A DNA stretch of 40,697 nucleotides from contig MNCI01025588.1 of assembly GCA_015680685.1 (NCBI GenBank), positions 694,840-735,536 of the forward strand, in the 5' to 3' direction. This stretch comes from Gnetum montanum. Lineage: Eukaryota; Streptophyta; Gnetopsida; Gnetales; Gnetaceae. This document shows, piece after piece, positions 32,555 through 40,697 of this stretch. The notes under the pieces were generated by a model. It did no database searches. It was not told where the DNA came from and saw only the letters and a program-made list of their open reading frames with translations. Both the position numbers and the translations under genes were made by a program. The stretch's first letter is position 1. The number at the start of each line of letters is the position of its first letter.

Positions 32555-32724
32555 TGACATTTGTATACTAAGATAGCAAGTTGTAGTTAACTTGGGTGAA
32601 GAAGGTACAAGTGGGATGGGATGGGAAGGTGGTATTGTAGGTTGGGGGGATGAACCAAAATAACTTGACTAAAGATACACCTCAAGACATATATCCAACA
32701 TCATATTTTAAAAGAATTATAACA

Positions 32725-32985
32725 GTGCTTCAAGTGTAACTTAAATTGTAACTTGCAATAATAATTTTTTGGCCTAATGGTAAAACTCTTGATTTGAAAG
32801 CTCCAAGTCATGGGTTTAATTTTGGTGGATAATGCTAAGTTATAAAGTTCTAATTCAATTATATATCTTGGGGTGTATCTATATTACAATCATTTTAGGG
32901 TTCCAAACCCTTTAATTGCAACCTCTTTCTTAACAAGATAATGAAGTAATCACTTGTAAAATTGCCTATCACTAGGAAAAATCAC
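32725..32985 (-). mobile_element. tRNA-derived SINE, family 2, interrupted
   Basis: The pieces 32725-32767 (contains GTAACTTGCAA) and 32912-32985 (TTGCAACCTCTTTCTTAACA, then CTATCACTAG) match the two halves of 9986-10133, with a family-1 SINE between them. Some bases of the middle are absent. Confidence 0.45.
32768..32911 (+). mobile_element. tRNA-derived SINE, family 1, inserted in a family-2 SINE
   Basis: Head TTTGGCCTAATGGTAAAACT, then ACTCTTGATTTGAAAGCTCC, B-box-like GGGTTTAATTTTG, the body 'GCTAAGTTATAAAGTTCTAA' and the terminus TTAGGGTTCCAAACCC. The first bases of the head are missing. Confidence 0.7.
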
Positions 32986-33833
32986 CATTTTAATCCCAAG
33001 GAATATGCTAAAACATTATTACAATTAATAATATCTTATTATACCCCCTGTTAAAAATGTTTTAAGAATTTTTTAATTAATTATGGTAGAACGGTGACTT
33101 AACAAATATAATTTTTACAACTATACAACCCACTAGAAAACTTAAGTTTTGTACATGCTTGGATGAGTAACAACTCACTTACCTTGTCACTAACATTAAC
33201 TATATTAATATTAATTACCATTTAACCACCTTACCATCAAAATTACTTTTTAGAAAAGATATTGCATGTGAAAGGCTATACCATGGCATACTCATCAATC
33301 TATTACGTACCAAGCAAGCAAATATGTTTGCATGTGAACATTGCTATCTATGTATAGGGAGCAAGTAGACGCTCATTTAAGGAATCCACCCATTTCCCTA
33401 CCTAGTATATTCGTATTACCGTTTGTTCAAACAAACAAGAAACCCCATAAAAAAGGGCTAGGTTACAATGCTTTAATATTTTGAGGAAATTTCAATGAAT
33501 TCTGTTTGTTTGTGCACAATTTGCTAACATTCTGATTAGCAGTCACCATACAAAACTTTATTCTTTCCCAATTCCTGCAAAACTGCATTGTCAACCTGGA
33601 ATATGGAAGTTTCCCAAATAGCTTAATTGAACATGAATGCCTACTGCAATTCACAGAGGTTGCAGGTACCCGATGATATTGACATTTAACAAGTCATGGT
33701 CTAGATTCCACAAAAGCTCATGCAGGTCACCAAAGCCAAACGCCAAGTATCAAGCATCCCAGAGGGTTTTCCGTTTTTAACAACACATGGCCGAAAAAAG
33801 CAGAAGGCACCTTAATAAACAAAGACAGAATGC
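32986..33833. other. Intergenic DNA upstream of the glycine-rich protein gene
   Basis: AT-rich at first, then closer to balanced composition from about 33660. No repeat or gene recognised. The promoter of the downstream gene should lie toward the 3' end. Confidence 0.45.
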
Positions 33834-34001
33834 ATGAATGCAGCCATCCATGATCAGGGGCCCACCAACATGATGTGGGTCCCACACCACCTTAGCCACA
33901 GTACCAGAGATGTTTGGCATTACAAATACGTAGTGCCAAGCAAGGTGAAGGCCAAAGGCCAAAGGCCAGAGCCGGAGCCCAAGCCACAGAACCACAGAAC
34001 C
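33805..34001 (+). promoter_or_regulatory. Probable promoter-proximal region and 5' UTR of the glycine-rich protein gene
   Basis: A weak TATA-like CTTAATAAAC is at about 33810. Downstream is a purine-rich leader with a repeated AAGGCCA (33950-33968). The frame of the CDS stays open to an ATG at 33834, but that extension lacks signal-peptide character, so I read it as untranslated leader. Confidence 0.35.
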
Positions 34002-34307
34002 ATGGCTGTGCTAAATAGGTTCTCTTTGCTGTTGTTGTTGCTGTTGCTATTATTGTTTTCATCCTCTGGCATTTATGCCAGGGGCTATGGTAATGGGGGT
34101 GGTGGTGGTGGAGGCGGTGGTGGTGGAAGTGGCGGAGGTGGTGGTGGTGGTGGAGGTGGAAGTGGTGGCGGAGGCACCGGGGGAGGTGGAGGTGCTGGTG
34201 GTGGCATGTGTAACATCCAAGTCCTGTGCCCACCTGGTTTCCAGTGCTGCCGCCGCAATGGAAGCAACCTGGGCATCTGCATCCTGAGCATTGAGATATG
34301 TGTCTAG
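34002..34307 (+). CDS. Secreted polyglycine protein with a six-cysteine C-terminal domain
   Basis: An intact single-exon frame of 101 aa. Residues 1-26 form a strong signal peptide: MAVLNRF, then ten leucines, then FSSSGIYA with likely cleavage after Ala26. Residues 27-68 are almost pure glycine, broken by Ser, Thr, Ala and Asn. Residues 70-100 form a compact tail with cysteines at 70, 76, 82, 83, 93 and 100, spaced C-x5-C-x5-CC-x9-C-x6-C. The product should be exported to the apoplast or cell wall. Plant glycine-rich proteins with Cys-rich tails are known as wall or signalling proteins, but I do not recognise this tail. The C...C...CC...C...C order is that of knottins, which suggests three disulfides; that is inference. 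The start at 34002 was chosen over 33834 because only it puts the signal peptide at the N terminus. The glycine codons are mainly GGT/GGC/GGA. Confidence 0.85.
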   Translation: MAVLNRFSLLLLLLLLLLFSSSGIYARGYGNGGGGGGGGGGGSGGGGGGGGGGSGGGGTGGGGGAGGGMCNIQVLCPPGFQCCRRNGSNLGICILSIEICV

Positions 34308-34353
34308 CAAGCCCTATCAAAATCCACCTTTGCTTGCTCCTCCTCCTCCCTCT

Positions 34354-34692
34354 CCTTTCTTTTCTATATGCTTGCTTACCATCATCATCCAATGCAAATA
34401 AAGCTTTTTGCTCTCTAATAAGCTTTCATGGGGATTTGGTATGGTGGTTGAAATGATGTATACTGTTATCTCTGTGGCTTGCCGATTCAAATCCCTGAAG
34501 TTTAGCTGTCTCGTCATCAAAATGTTAGGGTAATGTTATGGTAGGAGTTTAAATCCCTCTCTTCTTCTTCTTCTTCCTTTCTCTACTTGTCATCATCATC
34601 CTTTCTACGAATAATCCTTCTGCTCTTTGGTAATATCTCATAGGCTTTGGTTCAGTGATGAACGCTATATGCTGTTATCTGTATGGCTTGGG
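34354..34692 (+). repeat. Diverged tandem duplication of a 3'-UTR segment
   Basis: Segment 34354-34483 and segment 34576-34692 match in order: CCTTTCT, then CATCATCATCC, then CT.CTCT..TAATA, CATGGGG/CATAGGC, TTTGGT, ATGATG.., TATACTGTTATCTCTGTGGCTTG / TATGCTGTTATCTGTATGGCTTG. There are small gaps. The second copy has no coding sequence before it. Confidence 0.6.
34397..34402 (+). terminator. Polyadenylation signal of the glycine-rich protein gene
   Basis: A consensus AATAAA lies 90 bp after the stop codon, within a T- and C-rich 3' region. Confidence 0.6.
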
Positions 34693-36249
34693 TTTGACTG
34701 CTGGATTTGATGGAATACTATGTTTTATCTTTATGATGGTAGTCTGAATCTTTACTGGTATGTTAATTTGAAAGCTGTGCTGTTAAAAACATAGCGATTT
34801 CTGAGGGATTCCGTTAATAGGAGGTTAACCCATATTGTTGAGATAGAAGACAGCGTAATTATAATATTTTTGAAATTTTAAAATAATTGAATATTTTCTC
34901 AGTGTTTAAAATTTTTATTTTGAAAAGCTAGCTAAAAGAAACGAACAGCAGCATCAAGGCAGGGGTATAGATTTATGATTTGTACAGATCAGCAATTACG
35001 TTTGTGCAGTTTCCTTGAGTCATTTTAAAATGATTACGTCAATTTCATTTAGATTTAGAATTCTTAGAAACGAAATCAACAAGTCTACAACATACACCGA
35101 TATTGAATCAGACAGTTTATTCATCTGCAGTACATCGTTCAACCATTTCATTCATGTGTACATTTAGTTGCAAATTTTATTAATATTTTTAAATAGCTTA
35201 TTTGCATTTAATAAGAAAAAACTAGGCAGCATCCAAGTGTACTGAAACAGGAATTTATTGTAATGTTTACAATGGATCCTGTATAAAATAACATAATTCT
35301 CCTTGCCGTGCGAAATGTTTTCTTTATATTTTGTAAGAAAATGGTTGAGGCTTCATGCTCATCCTGCTAAGGTAGCGTCTGAAGGGTTCAGGTAATTAAA
35401 CTTCGCATTCAGTAACTTTGCATAACTTCGCATTCAGTAACTTTGCATAGGTTTGAATATGACACAAGAAATTATACGGAGGATTGTAGATGTCGGAAGT
35501 ATTAAGAATTTGATGGAAGATATATGGCCATCTTGATACTTTAAAAGGGATTAAAAAAATAATATAATAAGAGAAACTAGAATCTTATCATTACCTTAAA
35601 TGATGACCTTTTCTTTATAATGCAAAATTTCACATGATTTCTCTTATGTTTTCTCTTATGTGTTCTTATGAGAAGGAGAAAATTCTATCTGTAAAGACAA
35701 AAGAATACATCAATTAGAAATAAGGAAAAATAGCAATAAAAGCTAAAATCTTTCTATCTTTTAGTTTTTGAAACAAAAAAAATTAATATTGTAGAAAATA
35801 AATTAATTGTACAACTTTCAATAGGAGTTTTTTTGCTTGAAGGTGTAGATGAAAAGTGACATCTTTGAAAATCTAATATTTAACTCTGAAGAGAGGTCAT
35901 AGTTATACCCTTGATGCTGGAAAATTATTGTACATTGAAGCTTCTAAAAAAGTAGAAAACAAATGGTTAGAAACATTTTCAAATGCAAAGAAAGCAAGTA
36001 AACAAAGTAAGATGATTACCAAGAATAACTTCATTGATACTTGGTTGAAAGTTGTTACAAATCCGAGGTGTCCATATCCAAGCATGCTAAGCAACATGAC
36101 ATTCAAAAAAAAAAAAAAAATGAATCTTTACTTTTACAAAGAGGATATTGAGAAGAAACAATTCTCATATGTTTAAAACAAGTGATGATAGGATTGAAGA
36201 GCTTGATAAATAAGACACAATTAAAAAATATGAATTTAAATAAAATAAA
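34693..36249. other. AT-rich intergenic DNA
   Basis: No gene recognised. It contains a perfect 25-bp tandem duplication (35399-35448) and a long A run near 36106-36120. The small open frames at 35928-36176 have no recognisable features. Confidence 0.5.
35399..35448. repeat. 25-bp perfect tandem duplication
   Basis: The unit starts AACTTCGCATTCAGTAACTT and ends TGCAT. It occurs at 35399-35423 and 35424-35448 without mismatch. Confidence 0.92.
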
Positions 36250-37060
36250 GCTTTATTAACTTTGAAGACCCATAGGATCTATTAGATAGACATTACATTT
36301 CCATGAAAAATAAGATAGACTCTACAATGGTGACATCAAGGATTTTTGTTGTAGCATTATAATACTATCTCAAATGGGTAGTCATAGCACAACAAAGAAA
36401 TTCATGTAACTCATCTTTAAGAACTCAATTTCCATAACCTACAAATGCACTCTTTTTGAAGGAGTTGAATCCATATTTCACTTTTAATTCTAAGATGATG
36501 AGAACTTAAGCGAAGCTTACTAATAGCATTCTGATACTAGATGGGAACAGTAGCCAAAAGATAGTGAGCTTCTACATTTAGTTTATTAGATATAATGTGG
36601 TGTAGATAAAATTACCTCTTACTTTACACATTAGTCCACATTTGTGTTAAAACCTTTTCCTTGACTAGTTGGTGAATATGCTTAGGATTTTGCTACACGT
36701 CTTCCCAGATATTCCATTTTCTCAACCTTTGCATCCTTTGAAAATACCAACCATGCTCTCATGAATCCTCAAGAACTAATTTACTAAATTTGCCTTGTTT
36801 TGAGATATGCAAGTTGTAAGTGTATGTAATGAATTGTCACAAGGCTTGTGCTTTCAAAGGTGATAAATCACATTCACATAAAACATTGAATAAGGTGTTT
36901 GCATCTTCACCTTTAACTCAAAGAGAACAAAATTTTTTTGCACTCTTTCAACATCCTTTTTTCCAAAGTTTAGCACTAACTCTAGATCCCGAAACAATAC
37001 ATCCATAGAAAAATCTATCATTTTCCTCATTCAAATATGAAATGATAATTGAATTTTCCA
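36250..37060 (-). pseudogene. Possible non-LTR retrotransposon C-terminal remnant
   Basis: On the minus strand, around 37020-36860, broken frames give FFYGCIVSGSRVSAKLWKKG and later EDANTLFNVLCECD, which resemble the zinc-binding region after plant LINE reverse transcriptases. Further 3' (about 36530-36370) one frame gives SKLRLSSHHLRIKSEIW and another DELHEFLCC, like a known LINE terminal motif (R-L-R-x-x-S-H, then E-D-E-x-H-F-L-x-x-C). Several stops and frame jumps are needed. It may be chance resemblance. Confidence 0.3.
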
Positions 37061-37685
37061 AGCCCTATTAAATATTTTATGAATAAAATCATTCTTTGTA
37101 ATAATCTTGTAGGCAACTTTGGAATTATAGAAAAAATAGATATGCCATCCTTTCAAAAAACACCTAGAAAAACCTGATGTAGATTGTTGTCAACTTTAAA
37201 TAAATTCTCAAGATTAGAAATTAATTGTTCAAAATTCTTTTTTCTCTTTCTATTCAAACCATAAAGGCTAGATTTTTCATTTTATGTAATCCATCTATCA
37301 TACATACATAAACAAGAAATTGTAGTGATATTACAGAATTTAAATAAATTAATGTCATAAGCTCCTTCATTAAAACGAGTCCATCATGGGCTAATTTGCT
37401 TAAGCATATCTTTTAAAATTATAATATGATTGTAATTCCAATATTTACTAAGCTTACACTATGTCTTCCAAATTTGTTTAAGAATTAGAAAACTAAGAAT
37501 AGAAATGACCTAAGGAATATAAATATTTTTCATTACAAGTACTATAAGACATGTAGCTAACATATATAACTTAGAATAGTAATTTAGGCAAATATTAAAT
37601 TAGTAAATAAGTATTATTGTGGGTAAAAATAAAAAAATTTATGAATAGATTTTATAGATAAAAAATTTTATATAATTATAATAGA
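37061..37685. other. AT-rich DNA with no recognised feature
   Basis: Possibly the upstream continuation of the degraded element at 36250-37060, but no motif supports it. Confidence 0.35.
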
Positions 37686-37825
37686 GGGGTGTTGAAACTC
37701 AAAATAATTGAAACATAGGTACACCCTAAGATTTAATAGAAGTTAAAAACTCAATACTATTTAATAGAATTGAACCTATGACTTAGGGTTACTAGGTTAA
37801 GACCTATAACACTAGGCTAACACCT
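37686..37825 (-). mobile_element. tRNA-derived SINE, family 1, near full length
   Basis: The minus strand starts GGTGTTAGCCTAGTGTTATA (A box TAGCCTAGTG), has a B-box-like GGTTCAATTC, and ends in the terminus GAGTTTCAACACCCC. A further 3' piece of the family may lie at 37940-37996 on the plus strand. Confidence 0.7.
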
Positions 37826-37996
37826 CATTATTATGTTTCCATCATTATTGTTATGTTTAACATTTGTCACAAGGAACATCACTATGAAACTCTAACAACA
37901 TCATTATATTCTTATAGATTTCTTCTAATGTATTCTTCTAGCTATATGTCTTGCGATGTACTTATAACCAAATTATTTTAGGTTTAAATACCCTTT

Positions 37997-38833
37997 ATGA
38001 TGAAGTTTATTAAGGTTGATAATACATTAAGATCAAGTTGAATATATTACTTTTATAAATTTAAATAAAAAATATCCTAAAATGAGGGAGTGTTAAACCC
38101 GTAAAAAATTGAATAATAATATATAAAAAATTTCAGAGTACATTGGATCACTCGAGAGAGTCTTAAAAAAGACCCAGTGATTTTAGGGATGCCTTTTCAA
38201 TTTTTTATTCTTACAAAAAATCTTGAAAAGCCTCCCTTTTAAGGTAGGAGACGAATTAGCTGTTACCCTTATTTAGAAGTGCCCTCATGGGTTTTCACTT
38301 CTTACTAAAGGATTTTTTGTAGAGAGAAAGAGAAAACTCTCTCTAAAGATAAAAGGACACATCAATCAAATTTAATAAATGAATAATAACAAAAGCTAAA
38401 AGCTTCCCATCCTTGAGCCTCCAAAATAAAAATAAATTAATAATATAGAAAAAAATCCTAAAATGATAAAATGCTACTTTTGGGTAAGTCTACTTCCTGG
38501 TATTAAAGCTCAATTTGTTAGATAAGATTAAACATTTAATTAAATGTTAAAGCAATAATCAAAGTTAAAAAATGTCATAAAATAAATTGTAATTTTTATT
38601 ATTTGTAAGGTAATGATGATTCAAAATTTTTTTTTGATTGACTTAGATGTATTGCAAGTTAATTACATATGCTTTTTTAAATAAGGTTATCTCATGAAAA
38701 AATTATGGTAAAATGGAGGAAAACACAAGAAGGTAACTTTAACAATAGCATTTCTAAAACTAAAATTGAAGTTTATTTACATCTACATAGATCTAAATGA
38801 TTGGTTAGAGTAGTTAGTTTCTACAAAATAGAT
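37997..38833. other. AT-rich intergenic DNA
   Basis: No gene. A fragment resembling the SINE-1 terminus on the minus strand lies near 38078-38105 (GGAGTGTTAAACCC). Confidence 0.45.
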
Positions 38834-39752
38834 TGATGAGCGGCGAGGTATCCCTATGCTCAACCATACGAATACGAGCCTTTCACGCATGACCCGATCG
38901 AATTCCAAGGACTAAGTGCTTATGCACCCTTGTGGAACAAGGACGGGTTGGTTGATCATTGTCTTCCTAAGCTTACCTATATGTCATGATTGTATGGTTA
39001 AGTAAGCTTGAGGCATATGATTTTTATAGCTTTTATGTTTCTATGTCCTGCGCTAGTAGGGAAGGAGAGAGGTAACTAAGTGACTAATTTAACTTAACTA
39101 CTCATTAACTATGTTCTAACTAATCCTAACACTAGCATCCATTCCCACTTGCCGTACACATCGTAAACTAGTGCAACACTATTGGGATTACCAAATGCTA
39201 ATCGTTACTGGGTTACCAAGTATTACACGCATGCTCAAAGTGGTTGTGCTTGTGTAATTTAACGATTTGCTAAATTGATCAAAATGAATTGGTGTGCTAA
39301 TAACAGAAATGTTAAGTGCATAAAATAAAATAAAATAAAATAAATGCCTAAGAAAATAAAATAAAAGAAATGCGTAAGAAAACAAATCTCAAGTGCTGCA
39401 AGGATGAATTGAAGAGCTCGTCTTTATTGTTGTACACAAGGTGTGTTGAGGTACACAATGCTCGAATAAAGATTCGTCCACACTTCGACTTCCTATTGTG
39501 GGCACTTGGAAAATACTCTAACTTTCAAGTAGACTACAAGAGTTTCGCTACTTGACTGCTAAAGGACTTCCTTCTCAATTGTGTGCCTGGGCACTGTATT
39601 TATAGTCTTGGGAGCAACTACTCTAATAATTAGAGTAACCACTCTAATAATTAGAATAAATCGCTAGAGTAACTGCTATAATAATTAGAATAAATTGCTA
39701 GAGTAACTGCTCTAAAATTTAGAATAAACCACTAGAGTAACCGCTCTCATCA
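38834..39752 (-). repeat. 3' LTR of a third gypsy-like element (minus strand)
   Basis: On the plus strand it runs TGATGAGCGGCGAGG...GCTCTCATCA, 919 bp. The end sequences, the 'CTCAACCATACGAATAC' block and the 'ATTGGGATTACCAA' motif match the other LTRs. The minus-strand TATA box is at 39597-39604. Upstream of it (39610-39748) U3 has a tandem array of a unit of about 30 bp built on TCTAATTATTAGA and TTACTCTAG, unrelated to the GATATC motif of its relatives. Confidence 0.85.
39610..39748 (-). promoter_or_regulatory. U3 repeat array of the third element
   Basis: Four to five diverged copies of a unit containing near-palindromic CTCTAATAATTAGAGTAAC or TCTAATAATTAGAATAAA lie directly upstream (minus sense) of TATAAATACAG. 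It takes the place held by GATATC or CATCGATG palindromes in the other LTRs. Confidence 0.6.
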
Positions 39753-40697
39753 TACCCCCACAATTGAATGAAAACTTGTCCTCGAGTTCCTTACAAAATA
39801 TTGGAAAGGTATGGGATTATTGACTAATTGACAACTGATGGTGGAATGGGATGACAGACTCAATGTGCCCAGTGAACAGATCAATAAGCATATTACAATA
39901 TTAGTGTTCATGACCATTGTGGTGAACACTCGTACATAAATGACATCCAAGACTTTCTTTGACAGCTTGTAGAAAAAGAGAGAGAAAGAAAATGAAGCGT
40001 GTTGCTGCCAATGCTAAGATTGCACCTTTCGTTATTTATCCATAGCCACACCACCAAACTTGCTTCTTTTGTAAATGCTCTAGTTCTGGTCCATCCTGAG
40101 TGCTTCCTCCAAGCCTAGTCCATTGTTTGTATGATCACCATTTGCACACACAACATACTCACAAATGAGCAAAGATAGATAAACCACAATGCAGTTGATA
40201 CCTTGCCTCGATATGAAGCACATTGGCTAAGTTGTGGTTGCGGCAGAAACTGGTTTAGAGATCTATCACTGGCAACTACCTAAGGTGTAGGGGTTAGGCA
40301 ATTAGTAAAATGAAAAAAATTTAAAAATTTGTGCCAGGGCCCCCATGACTAAGAGTGAACCTCCAGTAGCTATAAGATGGAAAAATATGAGGAACAAGAA
40401 AGATGGGAAAAAATAACAACGGTAATGCCAATAAAATGGATGTCATGGATGGGGATGAAATAAGAGATGATTAATTACAAAAAATGTTTAAGGAAAAAAA
40501 CTTAACAATTGCACCAAAAAGGAATGCCAATGGGTCCTCCCCAAAGTAGGCTCATGCCGTTTATGCCCTGACAAACCCACAAACTAAAGAGTTTGTAGGC
40601 TCTAGGAATGTCATTTGGAAGCAAGAGTTAAAAACTTACCCACAAGAATTCACCAAAGAAAAACAATGCATCAACCCAGAATAGACTAATGATAAAA
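39753..40697 (-). mobile_element. Interior of the third element, truncated by the window end
   Basis: A polypurine tract (minus TGGGGGTA, 39753-39760) with the upstream 'AACTCGAGGACAAGTTTTCA' abuts the LTR. A second tract-like CTTAGTCATGGGGG is at 40340-40353 (minus), and the conserved CTTTGGGGAGGACCCA block is at 40531-40546. No ORF2 similarity and no internal TATA module are visible between these points, so this copy is either deleted or a subtype without ORF2. Confidence 0.7.

Noticed and set aside
33834-34307. A longer glycine-rich protein starting at the upstream in-frame ATG at 33834 (157 aa).
   Set aside because: It would bury a textbook signal peptide 56 residues inside the protein. 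The added part has no feature and reads like a leader.
34085-34392. Antisense frames rich in His or Pro over the glycine-rich gene.
   Set aside because: These are complements of the GGN repeat. Poly-Pro and His-rich frames are expected by codon complementarity and have no gene context.

Overview
The window is nuclear DNA from a seed plant with a repeat-rich genome. Three things point there: a split gene for the plant-type SWC6/ZNHIT1 subunit with introns of about 2.2 kb, a secreted glycine-rich protein gene, and AT-rich, CpG-poor flanks full of LTR retrotransposons, a plant-type RTE LINE and tRNA-derived SINEs. A gymnosperm or another large-genome lineage is possible, but the species cannot be read from the sequence.

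Layout. 1-708 is a truncated LTR (sense on minus). 709-4011 is AT-rich intergenic DNA with a SINE and a second tRNA-like repeat. 4012-9172 (minus) is a complete four-exon SWC6 gene encoding 169 aa. 9173-15156 is repeat territory: a 64-bp tandem repeat, SINE copies, a 5'-truncated RTE-type LINE, a solo LTR with a TTTTC target duplication, and a second, undelimited LTR-like region with its own palindrome array. 15162-32363 is one old plus-strand LTR retrotransposon (target duplication GTCAA). Its 3' LTR was split by a younger minus-strand relative at 25180-32035 (target duplication ACTAG). 32364-33833 holds more SINEs, one with a 17-bp target duplication and one lodged in another SINE. 34002-34307 (plus) is a small intact gene for a secreted polyglycine protein with a six-cysteine tail. 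34308-38833 is AT-rich with a duplicated 3'-UTR segment, possible LINE debris and another SINE. 38834-40697 is the 3' LTR and part of the interior of a third minus-strand element, cut by the window end.

The unusual content is in the LTR elements. The two central ones form one superfamily: LTRs beginning TGATRA, a tRNA-Asp primer site, gag with a shortened zinc knuckle, and no reverse transcriptase or integrase that I can find. Where pol is expected they carry a second, conserved, unrecognised reading frame (ORF2). In both, ORF2 is preceded by a cluster of GATATC-type palindromes plus a TATA box, the same architecture found in their LTR U3 regions. That looks like an internal promoter for ORF2. 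Across the LTRs the U3 palindrome array upstream of TATA is kept as a design, but the motif differs between lineages (GCGATATCGC, CATCGATG-like, TCTAATTATTAGA-like).

The two host genes are single, unrelated and appear intact. Everything between them looks like layered insertions. All gag, protease and ORF2 frames carry stops, so these copies are fossils.
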